DNA of 41,966 nt from Nitrospirota bacterium (GTDB lineage Bacteria; Nitrospirota; Thermodesulfovibrionia; Thermodesulfovibrionales; JdFR-88): positions 1 through 41,966 of the forward strand of contig JAKAJM010000015.1 of assembly GCA_021813765.1 (NCBI GenBank). Reading direction: 5' to 3'. Positions within the stretch are counted from its first letter, which is position 1. Every line of letters begins with the position of its first letter. The translations under genes were made by a program, and so were the position numbers. Of the stretch, positions 1 through 6,990 are shown piece by piece. A model generated the notes under the pieces. It was not told the origin of the DNA. It saw only the letters and a program-made list of their open reading frames with translations, and did not search any database.

Positions 1-592
1 GGTCGGTTATCAGTATCCCCAGCCCTTTGTCTTTTAAATATCCTAGCATCTTTTTCAATTCTATTATAGCAATTGGGTCAATTCCCGCGAAAGGCTCGTC
101 AAAGAGCATGAAGCCTGGGCCTGCCGCTATTGAGCGCGCTATTTCCGTCCTTCTGCGCTCGCCGCCCGAAAGCCGGAACCCTTCCCGGTCGGCAAAATTG
201 CCCAGGTTGAACTCGGCAAGCAGCGTGTCAACGCGCTCCTCGATCTCTGCCTTTCCCCGGCCGTTCGTTATCTCAAGGACGGAGCGCAGGTTTTCCCTCA
301 CGGTAAGTTTTCTGAATATGGAGGGCTCCTGGGGCAGGTAGCTTATGCCCCTGCGCGCACGCTGGTACATGGGCAGGCAGCTGATGTCCTTGCCGTCAAG
401 CTCTATCTTGCCGCCCTCGGGTTTAAGAAGGCCCGCAATAACATAGAAAGTAGTGGTCTTGCCAGCCCCGTTCGGGCCAAGAAGGCCCACCGTCTCTCCG
501 GAGCGGACCTCCACGCTGATGTCCTTTACCACCGTGCGGCGGCCATATTTTTTGGTTATGTCCGTCGCTCTGAGTACGCGCCCGCCTGTCAT
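1..592 (-). CDS. lptB: LPS export ABC transporter ATPase LptB (C-terminus cut by window edge)
   Basis: Cytoplasmic ATPase that powers extraction of lipopolysaccharide from the inner membrane by LptB2FG. About 197 residues are visible. The ABC landmarks are in order: Walker A GPNGAGKT at residues 39-46, the Q-loop region YLPQEPSIF, the signature LSGGERRR followed by TEIARSIA as is usual for LptB, and Walker B FMLFDEPFAGIDP. The reading frame is open to base 1, so roughly the last 40 residues are outside the window. The ATG at 592 overlaps the lptA stop in an ATGA arrangement, which implies translational coupling. It is the last gene of the rsmB-to-lptB run. The family assignment is secure because lptA and lptC lie next to it. 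Confidence 0.95.
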   Translation of the reverse strand, partial: MTGGRVLRATDITKKYGRRTVVKDISVEVRSGETVGLLGPNGAGKTTTFYVIAGLLKPEGGKIELDGKDISCLPMYQRARRGISYLPQEPSIFRKLTVRENLRSVLEITNGRGKAEIEERVDTLLAEFNLGNFADREGFRLSGGERRRTEIARSIAAGPGFMLFDEPFAGIDPIAIIELKKMLGYLKDKGLGILITD

Positions 593-1122
593 TTGCTCTC
601 GATGAAGACCTGGCTGTTTTTCACGTCCATCTTGTCCGTGGAAACATAGTAGGTAATGGTCGTTCCTGTGACCACGGTCCTTGCCTGTGCTATCTTCGGG
701 TTTTCGCTGAAGAGGATGCTGTCGGTGGCCTTGTCATAATGCGCTTGTCCGGAGGTCACGACACGCCCCCCTTTTATAAGTTTTACGCTGCCCGATGCGT
801 CTATGGTCTTGACCCCGCCAGCCTCGTTGTAGTGCACTACCATCTTGTCGGCAAACAGCTGCATGCTGCCGTTTCTGGCCGCCACCCTTCCTTCAAAAAT
901 GGCGGTATGCGTGGCCTGGTCCGCCGATAGAGTGTCGGAAGTTATTATGGTGGGCCCTTTTGGTTTTTTTGTTTTTTCCTGAGGGGACGGCTTTTTGGCC
1001 CCGGTCGCGTTTTTCAGGCCCCTTTGCTGCGCCCACGCTTTTTGCTGAGGGAAAAGGGCGACGGAAAAAAAGGCCAGCAGCAGGGCCAGGGCGGATATGC
1101 TAATAAAAGATCGCTTTGACAT
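589..1122 (-). CDS. lptA: LPS transport periplasmic protein LptA (OstA-like)
   Basis: Periplasmic bridge protein of the Lpt machine that carries LPS between inner and outer membranes. It has 177 residues. It starts with a clear signal peptide (hydrophobic ALALLLAFFSVALF, cleavage probably after AWA, about residue 31), then a Lys/Pro-rich linker (about 38-56), then the OstA beta-jellyroll domain from about residue 57 to the end (ITSDTLSADQATHTAIFEG and later repeated strand pairs). The start overlaps the lptC stop by 23 bases and the stop overlaps the lptB start by 4 bases. The lysine-rich linker is longer than in enterobacterial LptA. Sequence alone supports the OstA family; the lptC/lptB neighbours make LptA the best name. 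Confidence 0.92.
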   Translation of the reverse strand: MSKRSFISISALALLLAFFSVALFPQQKAWAQQRGLKNATGAKKPSPQEKTKKPKGPTIITSDTLSADQATHTAIFEGRVAARNGSMQLFADKMVVHYNEAGGVKTIDASGSVKLIKGGRVVTSGQAHYDKATDSILFSENPKIAQARTVVTGTTITYYVSTDKMDVKNSQVFIESK

Positions 1123-1642
1123 TCCTGTCCAACCTCACATTCTTTTTCTGATCTGCTTCCAGTCCCAGGCCCTCTATTTTGATGCCTTTTTTGCTGAGGA
1201 GGACTTTGTCGCTGCCGCCGGTGTTGAGCTTTCCGCCCGGCACGATCTGCAGAGAGCTGGTTTTTACGTCAAATCCCTTTACCTGGCTTTTCACTCTGCC
1301 GCTCAGGGAAAGCGTATTGTTATCCATGTCGTATTGCCCCCGGCTGGCCGTAAGCCGTGCATTTTCAGAAGGGATGTCTATTGCCACGTCGCTCAGGCTC
1401 GCCGTGTCTCCGCTGGTGGAGAAGACCGCCTTTTTCGAGGTGGCAGACCATAATGTCCTGCTGCCAATGATATTCAGTACGTTTATATCGGAGAGAGAAG
1501 ATCGGTAACACGACTGCTTCTGCGGAGCCGCTTCATTTGTCTTGTGCTGCATGGAAAAAGAAAACGCAGACAGCACCGCCCCCAGAAGAAACAGGGCCGA
1601 AAGGGATTTTTTGCCTAACCGCGCCATATTCATGCCCGCCAT
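1100..1642 (-). CDS. lptC: LPS export protein LptC
   Basis: Bitopic inner-membrane protein expected to pass LPS from LptFG to LptA. It has 180 residues with one N-terminal membrane anchor (about residues 12-31, SLSALFLLGAVLSAFSF), followed by an LptC-type beta domain containing INVLNIIGSRTLWSATSKKAVF and LTASRGQYDMDNNTLSLSG. The ATG at 1642 directly abuts the aroE stop with no spacer. In-frame ATGs at residues 4 and 6 are alternatives that hardly change the protein. LptC is poorly conserved in sequence; the call rests on size, topology, the YDMDNNTLSLSG-type strand pair and the lptA/lptB neighbours. Confidence 0.88.
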   Translation of the reverse strand: MAGMNMARLGKKSLSALFLLGAVLSAFSFSMQHKTNEAAPQKQSCYRSSLSDINVLNIIGSRTLWSATSKKAVFSTSGDTASLSDVAIDIPSENARLTASRGQYDMDNNTLSLSGRVKSQVKGFDVKTSSLQIVPGGKLNTGGSDKVLLSKKGIKIEGLGLEADQKKNVRLDRNVKAIFY

Positions 1643-2494
1643 CTAATGGCCCTGCATCCCCTTAAGCAGGGCTTCACGCATCACATCGTGAGGCGGTCGC
1701 ACTCCCGTCCACAGCTCCTGTGCGAAGACACCCTGCCAAAGCAGCATCCCCAGGCCGTGAAAGGTCCTGAGCCCGGCCTTTTGGGCCTCCCGCAAAAAAG
1801 GTGTATGCCTGTAGATGAGATCGCCTGCCACCGAGCCCGGCGCCAGTTTGGAGGGGTCTGCCGGCAGAGGGTCTGTTTCCTTGAGCCCAAGAGGAGTGGC
1901 GTTTATCAGGACATCGACGCCGCCCAGGTCCAGGACGCCGCCGGCGGCCTCCACGTTGTTTCTTATCCTGTTCAAATCACCCACAAGTTTTTCGAGTTTC
2001 CCTTTGTCCAGGTCGAATATCCTCAGTGTGCGGGCCTTCTCCGAGAGATAATAGCTGACGGCACGCGAGGCCCCTCCGGCCCCGCAGATGAGTATGTTTT
2101 TGCCTTCCCATCCTATGCCTTCTTCAGCAAGCGACTGGATAAAACCCCTGCCGTCGGTGTTGTAGCCCCTGAGCCTGCCGCCGTCATTCACTATCGTGTT
2201 TACCGCGCCTATGAAGGCGGCCTCGCTGTCTACCTCATCCAGAAGCGGGATCACCTTTTCCTTGTGGGGGACCGTGATGTTCGCTCCCCTTATGCCCAGC
2301 GCGCGCACGGCCCGCACCGCCTCCGGCAGGTCTTCGGGCTTTATGTCCATGGCAAGGTAACAGTAGTCCAGGCCGGTCTGCCCGAATGCCGCGTTGTGCA
2401 TCTGGGGCGAGAGGCTGTGCCCCACCGGATGGCCGAAGAGGGCCAGAAGTTTTGTGCCAGCGGTTATCTTCATGCCTTTTTTTTCTGTCATCAC
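1643..2494 (-). CDS. aroE: Shikimate dehydrogenase
   Basis: Reduces 3-dehydroshikimate to shikimate with NADPH in the chorismate pathway; cytoplasmic. It has 283 residues, close to the family norm. Visible motifs in order: substrate-loop GHPVGHSLSPQMHN (about 21-34), NITVPHK with the catalytic lysine, GAVNTI, GYNTDGRGF, the nucleotide-binding GAGGASRAV, NATPLGL, and C-terminal HGLGMLLWQGV. The start overlaps the stop of the upstream radical-SAM gene by 4 bases (ATGA) and its stop abuts lptC. Its placement inside an LPS-export operon looks like simple co-expression rather than functional linkage. Confidence 0.97.
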   Translation of the reverse strand: MMTEKKGMKITAGTKLLALFGHPVGHSLSPQMHNAAFGQTGLDYCYLAMDIKPEDLPEAVRAVRALGIRGANITVPHKEKVIPLLDEVDSEAAFIGAVNTIVNDGGRLRGYNTDGRGFIQSLAEEGIGWEGKNILICGAGGASRAVSYYLSEKARTLRIFDLDKGKLEKLVGDLNRIRNNVEAAGGVLDLGGVDVLINATPLGLKETDPLPADPSKLAPGSVAGDLIYRHTPFLREAQKAGLRTFHGLGMLLWQGVFAQELWTGVRPPHDVMREALLKGMQGH

Positions 2495-3801
2495 GGCTGT
2501 CTCCCAATGGCCTCCAGAATTCCCTGAGGGGTTGCCCTTATGAGCAGGGCCTTGATGCCCAGGGCCGCCTCCATGTCCGTCACAGCCACATCGTCCAGGA
2601 ATATGTCCTCCCCATCCCTGACCACCGCCTCGGGCACGAGTAGTATATCATGCGACGGGGCGTATTCCTCGAGGCTTTTAAGCACGTCCCGCCCGGTAAG
2701 AAGCCCGGTAACGGTGACGGAGGGGCCAAAAAAGCGGTTTTCCACCGGGACAAGCGTTACATGGTGACCCTGTTTTCTGAGCTTCTCAAAAAACCTTGCC
2801 AGGTACGGATAGAATGACATGCCTGTAAAGGCCAGATATTTCAGACCCGAGGGGTTTTTCGCCTGGCCCGCCCTCCTGGCCTCGTGCAGGAACTGCGGGA
2901 CCATGCCCACGCCGTTTTCTATCTGCGGGAGTTCGCCGTATTCCGCGATGGGCGGCAGGCTTGAGCCGGCTTTTATATACAGTTCGTCAGCCCCGTATAC
3001 AATGTTTTCCCCGTGTTTTTTCCTGAAGCGCTTCTGGAACCGGTCTATCGTGTCCAGCGCTGCGGCCGCTTCCTCCCTTTCCACCGGTTTTATCTTCGAT
3101 TTGCTGAAGGAGGTAAGTCCGACCGGCACTACCGCTATGGACATTATGTAAGGATAGAAGGAGTAGAGGTCGCTGACCGTTTTGGCCAGGGCCTTGCCGT
3201 CATTGATACCGGGGCAAAGCACTATCTGCGTGTGCGCGCGGAGCTTGTTTTCCCTGAAAAAGCGCAGGTCTTTCATGATGTCCGGCGCCGCCGGGTTCCC
3301 GAGCATCTGCTTTCTTATCGCGTTGTCAGTGCTGTGGACGGAGATGTAAAGCGGGCTCAGCCTCTGCCTGGCTATGCGCTTTTTGTCGCAGTCCGTAAGG
3401 TTGGCCATCGTTATGTAATTTCCGTATATGAAGGACATCCTGTAGTCTTCGTCTTTCAGATAAAGGGATTTCCGCATGCCTTTTGGCAGTTGCGAGACGA
3501 AGCAGAATACACACCGGTTGCCGCATCTTTTTACGGGGAAATGCTTCAGGGTCATCCCGGGGTCTTCCCATTCAGGGACATCGAGCTTCACCCTGCCGGC
3601 CTTCCTGAACTCCATCTCCAGAGGGCTTCCGTCCTTGTGGAAGAAGAAATCTATCAGGTCCGAGATCCTGTTGCCGTTTATGGAGAGGAGTGTGTCTCCC
3701 GCGCCTATCCCGGCCATGGCCGCAAAGCTGCCGGGGGCCACGTTTTCCACCTCAACCCCTAGCTTTTCTCTCTGACGCAATCTTGAGCCCTCGTTGCACA
3801 T
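2491..3801 (-). CDS. DUF512 radical-SAM protein with N-terminal PDZ domain
   Basis: Putative Fe-S oxidoreductase of unknown reaction. It has 436 residues: an N-terminal PDZ-like region (about 14-70, VAPGSFAAMAGIGAGDTLLSING), a CX3CX2C cluster at Cys93, Cys97 and Cys100 (CGNRCVFC) that should bind a 4Fe-4S cluster and SAM, the diagnostic stretch QLPKGMRKSLYLKDEDYRMSF, and a DUF512 C-terminal part (NRFFGPSVTVTGLLTGRD). This arrangement is typical of the family common in clostridia. It overlaps the pgsA 3' end by 50 bases; a TTG at 3780 would shorten the overlap without damaging the PDZ fold. No substrate can be read from the sequence, and the neighbours (pgsA, aroE) give no clear hint. Confidence 0.9.
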   Translation of the reverse strand: MCNEGSRLRQREKLGVEVENVAPGSFAAMAGIGAGDTLLSINGNRISDLIDFFFHKDGSPLEMEFRKAGRVKLDVPEWEDPGMTLKHFPVKRCGNRCVFCFVSQLPKGMRKSLYLKDEDYRMSFIYGNYITMANLTDCDKKRIARQRLSPLYISVHSTDNAIRKQMLGNPAAPDIMKDLRFFRENKLRAHTQIVLCPGINDGKALAKTVSDLYSFYPYIMSIAVVPVGLTSFSKSKIKPVEREEAAAALDTIDRFQKRFRKKHGENIVYGADELYIKAGSSLPPIAEYGELPQIENGVGMVPQFLHEARRAGQAKNPSGLKYLAFTGMSFYPYLARFFEKLRKQGHHVTLVPVENRFFGPSVTVTGLLTGRDVLKSLEEYAPSHDILLVPEAVVRDGEDIFLDDVAVTDMEAALGIKALLIRATPQGILEAIGRQP

Positions 3802-4315
3802 ATTGCAGGCCTGAGGCCGCCGTCAGCCCGGCGGCAGTCCAAACCATCGCCTGGATGACAGCGGCCGTGATATGGCCATAATTGATTTTAAGGAGCACGG
3901 CCGTCAAAAGTGTAAACTGCGCGGCTATGGCGAGCTTTCCCGTCCGCGTCGGCTCAAGCCGCACCGCCCCCCCGGAAAGGCTCAGCAACCCCCATCCCAA
4001 TATAACTATTATATCCCTGCTTAAGACCACAATTGCAAGCCAGACCGGGATTATGCGGAGCGTGAGAAACACGATGAAGGCCGTAATGAGCATGAGCTTG
4101 TCCGCCAGCGGGTCCAGGAAAGAGCCTATATCGGGACTCTTGCCGCTGAGCCTCGCCACCATGCCGTCAAGCTTGTCCGTCACCGCCGCAAAGAGGAAGA
4201 TGAAAAAAGCGTAATCGAACCTCTGGTATGCCGCCGCTGTCGCGAAACAGGGGATGAGTATTATCCTTATCAATGTGAGTATGTTGGGGATGTTCAGCGG
4301 GATCGTGTTCAGCAT
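3752..4315 (-). CDS. pgsA: CDP-diacylglycerol-glycerol-3-phosphate 3-phosphatidyltransferase (PgsA-like)
   Basis: Inner-membrane CDP-alcohol phosphatidyltransferase, most likely making phosphatidylglycerophosphate. It has 187 residues with several membrane segments. It carries the full family signature: Asp47, Asp50-Gly51, Ala54-Arg55, Gly64, Asp68 and Asp72 (TDKLDGMVAR ... GSFLDPLADK), which hold the metal ions and CDP group. The opening IPNILTLIRIILIPCF is characteristic of PgsA. A 46-base A-rich spacer separates it from the upstream TPR gene, and its 3' end overlaps the DUF512 gene. Other alcohol acceptors are possible in this superfamily, but PgsA fits length and N-terminus best. Confidence 0.9.
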   Translation of the reverse strand: MLNTIPLNIPNILTLIRIILIPCFATAAAYQRFDYAFFIFLFAAVTDKLDGMVARLSGKSPDIGSFLDPLADKLMLITAFIVFLTLRIIPVWLAIVVLSRDIIVILGWGLLSLSGGAVRLEPTRTGKLAIAAQFTLLTAVLLKINYGHITAAVIQAMVWTAAGLTAASGLQYVQRGLKIASERKARG

Positions 4316-4361
4316 ATCTTTTGCGGGCGGGGCGCCCTCTGCTTTTTGTTTTTTTGTTTCT

Positions 4362-5474
4362 TCAGGGGATATTGACTGGCAGATTGCTGAAGTCCGGCTT
4401 TTTTAATCCAAGCCGCCTGTAGCAGCCAGGTTTTTTTAAACGTTTTGAAGGGGCGCCAAGCGGCCCTGCGAGCAGGCGCTCCAGAAGCCCGGAGGCGTGG
4501 CAGGCCTCCACCTCAAAGCCGTGTTTTTTTGCCGAATCGAGGGCCTTTTGAGCAAGGCCTGCGGCGGCTTTCATCCGACCCTCAGACCACTTGAACTCCG
4601 CTTCAGACAGCAGGCAGTATATCTTCCCCCTTGGGTCCCTGGTTTTGCCAAAGAGTTTTTCGGCCTCCTTAAGGGAATGGAGGGAGTTTACCTTTCTGCC
4701 CAGTATCGCCAACGATTTACTTGCGCTCCAAAGCGTATAGGAGGAGCTGACAATGTCGCCTATGCGCTTGTATACCCGCAGGGCTTTTTTGAAATAGGCC
4801 AGGGCCTCCTCATGGCTGCCGGTCATCCTGAGCGCGTTTCCGATGCCGCAGAAGGAGTACGCAAGCCCGAATGGGTCTTTTATCTTCCCGAAAAGCTCGT
4901 TTGCTTTTGTGTAATGGCCCAGCGAGGACTTGTATGCACCCTTGATCCTTGACGCCCCGCCAAGCCCGTTCAGGCAGTAGCCTGCCGCGTGCAGGTCGCC
5001 AAGACGGGTAAATATCCTTTTGGCCTCTGAAAAAGAACTTATCGCGCCCTCTATGTCGCCTTTTATCCTGAGAGTGCCTCCCTTTGACCAGAGCACGAAG
5101 GCCAGGGCTTCCTCGTCGTTCAGTTTCTTGTAGATCTTTTCGGACTGGCCAAGCAGAGCAAGGGCCTTTTTCCAGTCACCCTGGGCCCTGTGCGAAAGGG
5201 CGAGGCTTGCGGCGGCGTCCGCCTGGCGGCTGCGGCCTCCAAGTTTTTTTGCAAACGCTTCAGCCTTTTCGTAATGTTCTATGGCTTTGCCAAAATCCCC
5301 CAGCATCCTCCAGTTATGGCCCGAAAGCAGGTGGCAGTTAAAGAGGTTTTCGTAATCATCGGCCTTGAGCGTCCTCTGGACCGCCCGGAGCTCGGACAGG
5401 GATTTTCTGTAGAGGGCTTTCTGCCTCAGGGAGTCCGCCTTTTGGATTTTCCTGCTCTGTTTTTGATCTTCCAT
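4362..5474 (-). CDS. TPR-repeat protein of unknown function
   Basis: No specific function recognised. It has 370 residues, with no signal peptide or membrane segment, so probably cytoplasmic. Nearly the whole chain is built of about 40-residue tetratricopeptide repeats with the recurring pattern GD..KA...Y.KA...F..LGD..G.AY...G.G...R..G (for example GDIEGAISSFSEAKRIFTRL and GSHEEALAYFKKALRVYKRI). The 40-residue spacing resembles the TPR_12/kinesin-light-chain type. Such proteins are usually adaptors. It begins 1 base after the rpe stop and lies 46 bases before pgsA, so it is co-transcribed with them. The last about 40 residues are basic and lack repeats. Confidence 0.85.
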   Translation of the reverse strand: MEDQKQSRKIQKADSLRQKALYRKSLSELRAVQRTLKADDYENLFNCHLLSGHNWRMLGDFGKAIEHYEKAEAFAKKLGGRSRQADAAASLALSHRAQGDWKKALALLGQSEKIYKKLNDEEALAFVLWSKGGTLRIKGDIEGAISSFSEAKRIFTRLGDLHAAGYCLNGLGGASRIKGAYKSSLGHYTKANELFGKIKDPFGLAYSFCGIGNALRMTGSHEEALAYFKKALRVYKRIGDIVSSSYTLWSASKSLAILGRKVNSLHSLKEAEKLFGKTRDPRGKIYCLLSEAEFKWSEGRMKAAAGLAQKALDSAKKHGFEVEACHASGLLERLLAGPLGAPSKRLKKPGCYRRLGLKKPDFSNLPVNIP

Positions 5475-5475
5475 T

Positions 5476-6180
5476 TTATTTTCTCACCGAGCGTACAAGG
5501 CTGGCATAATCACCGGAGCCGTAAAAGGCAGACCCCATTACAAGGACGTCCGCCCCGGCCCTTACCGCCTCCCCGAATATCTCTCCGGGTTTTATCCCTC
5601 CGTCCACTTCTATCAGCGCGCCTGGGTTTTTTTCTTCGGCAAGTCTTTTGGCCTGGGTTATCTTTTCAAGCGCGTGAGGTATGAAGGTCTGTCCGCCGAA
5701 ACCCGGGTTGACGGACATGATGAGCACCATGTCCGTATCGTATATTATGCTTTGAAGGCTCGAAACAGGCGTTGCCGGATTAATGGCCACGCCCGCCCTG
5801 GCGCCCAGTTTTTTGATCTGGCTCACCGTCCTGTGCAGGTGGACGCAAGTCTCCACGTGTACCGTGACGAAATCCGCTCCCGCCCCGATGAAATCTTCCA
5901 GGTACCGGTCGGGGTCCTCTATCATAAGATGGACATCCAGAGGAAGGCTGGTCACACTCTTTATCGCGTTTACCACGGAGGGCCCGATGGTCATGTTGGG
6001 CACAAAATGGCCGTCCATTATATCCACATGGAACATGTCGGCGCCTGCCTCCTCTGTGGCCCTGAGCTCCTGGCCAAGCCGGAGGAAATCCGCCGATAAA
6101 AGAGAGGGGGCGATGTAGAATTTGCCCTCCGCCTTTTCTATTTTTTTATCCTTGTTTTTATCTTCCATGCCTTTGCCCAT
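5476..6180 (-). CDS. rpe: Ribulose-phosphate 3-epimerase
   Basis: Interconverts ribulose-5-phosphate and xylulose-5-phosphate in the pentose-phosphate pathway. It has 234 residues as a (beta/alpha)8 barrel. Motifs: IAPSLLSADF (about 23-32), HVDIMDGHFVPN with metal-binding His and catalytic Asp, DVHLMIEDP, MSVNPGFGGQ, and EVDGGI with the second catalytic Asp. The first about 20 residues are a charged Lys/Glu-rich extension not needed for the fold; an internal ATG at 6168 is an alternative start. The 56 bases before it, back to the PASTA stop, are AT-rich runs without a clear ribosome site. The order rsmB-PASTA-rpe is also seen in other deltaproteobacterial-type genomes as far as I recall. Confidence 0.96.
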   Translation of the reverse strand: MGKGMEDKNKDKKIEKAEGKFYIAPSLLSADFLRLGQELRATEEAGADMFHVDIMDGHFVPNMTIGPSVVNAIKSVTSLPLDVHLMIEDPDRYLEDFIGAGADFVTVHVETCVHLHRTVSQIKKLGARAGVAINPATPVSSLQSIIYDTDMVLIMSVNPGFGGQTFIPHALEKITQAKRLAEEKNPGALIEVDGGIKPGEIFGEAVRAGADVLVMGSAFYGSGDYASLVRSVRK

Positions 6181-6236
6181 TCAAATCAAAAAAACAAAAA
6201 ATCAAAAAAGATGAAATCAAAGATAATAATAAAATC

Positions 6237-6990
6237 TTAATCCGTTATCCCTGCCGGGCCGTTCAGGCCAGGGGCGCCACTGCCCCTGGCAGCACCCAGA
6301 AAAAAATACACCTTCTGTCCCGGGGAGACCCTTGCTCCCGGTTCCGGTTTTTGAGAAGATACGGTCTGTCCGCTGCCAGGGCCGGCATCGCCCGGCCCCT
6401 GGTTGCCCTCGAAAACCGGCTGCAGTCCAAGCGCCGTGGTCAGGCTTTGCGCCTGCGCAATGCCCATGCCGGTGAAATCGGGGCAGTAATAGCTTACCTC
6501 AGAGGGGCCTTTGCTTACAACAAGAGACACCGGACCGCTTTTTTCACCCGGGTTCGGATCCTGGGCCATAACTGTCCCTTTTGGTGAATTGCCAGAATAG
6601 ATGAGGATGGTCTTTAAAACCTTCAGGCCGGACTTCGCAAGAAAAGAGACCGCATCCGCCAGGCTCATTCCGATCACGGACGGCATACGCGGCGTTGCCG
6701 GACCAAGACTGAGCGCTACTTTCACAAGGCTGTCCAGCCTGGCGCTTTCGCCGGCCGCAGGGTCCTGCGCGATGATGGAGCCGGGCGGGACAACGGGGTC
6801 AAAATCCTTGCCGGTTACCTTCATCTTAAGCCCGAGGTCCCTGAGCTCGCTGATGGCGGCCTCCGGCGGCTTTCCTTTCAGGTCCGGAACGGCCACCGTT
6901 TTGTTCAGGAGGATGACCCTGTAAGTCAGGAAACCGGATGCCACCCCCAGAATGACGAATAAAAAAAAACAGGAGGATCTTTTTCTTCAT
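6237..6990 (-). CDS. Membrane-anchored triple-PASTA protein, reading frame broken by one base at an A/T9 run
   Basis: Envelope protein of three PASTA domains without a kinase; PASTA modules are known to bind peptidoglycan fragments or beta-lactams in Ser/Thr kinases and PBPs. Domain 1 starts TVAVPDLKGKPPEAAISELR, domain 2 MPSVIGMSLADAVSFL, domain 3 YCPDFTGMGIAQAQSL. The intact frame seen directly begins only at a GTG at 6944. An ATG at 6990 overlaps the rsmB stop (ATGA) and starts MKKKILLF, but is one base out of frame. Removing one base from the nine-A run 6961-6969 joins them and yields a good anchor (FFLFVILGVASGFLTY). So the gene is probably 250 residues, with either a sequencing error, a mutation, or slippage at the run. 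Confidence 0.85.
6961..6969 (-). other. Nine-base A/T homopolymer at the frame break of the PASTA gene
   Basis: On the coding strand this is a T9 run just after the codons for MKKKILL. One base fewer would fuse the coupled ATG at 6990 to the PASTA frame. Runs of nine or more A/T are known sites of polymerase slippage and also of sequencing or assembly error. Confidence 0.8.

Noticed and set aside
1646-2527. A 293-codon plus-strand frame opposite aroE
   Set aside because: AroE motifs fill the minus strand; the plus frame has no family resemblance.
6237-6944. GTG at 6944 as the true start of the PASTA protein
   Set aside because: It has no ribosome site, cuts the membrane anchor in two, and ignores the coupled ATG at 6990 whose frame fits after a one-base change.
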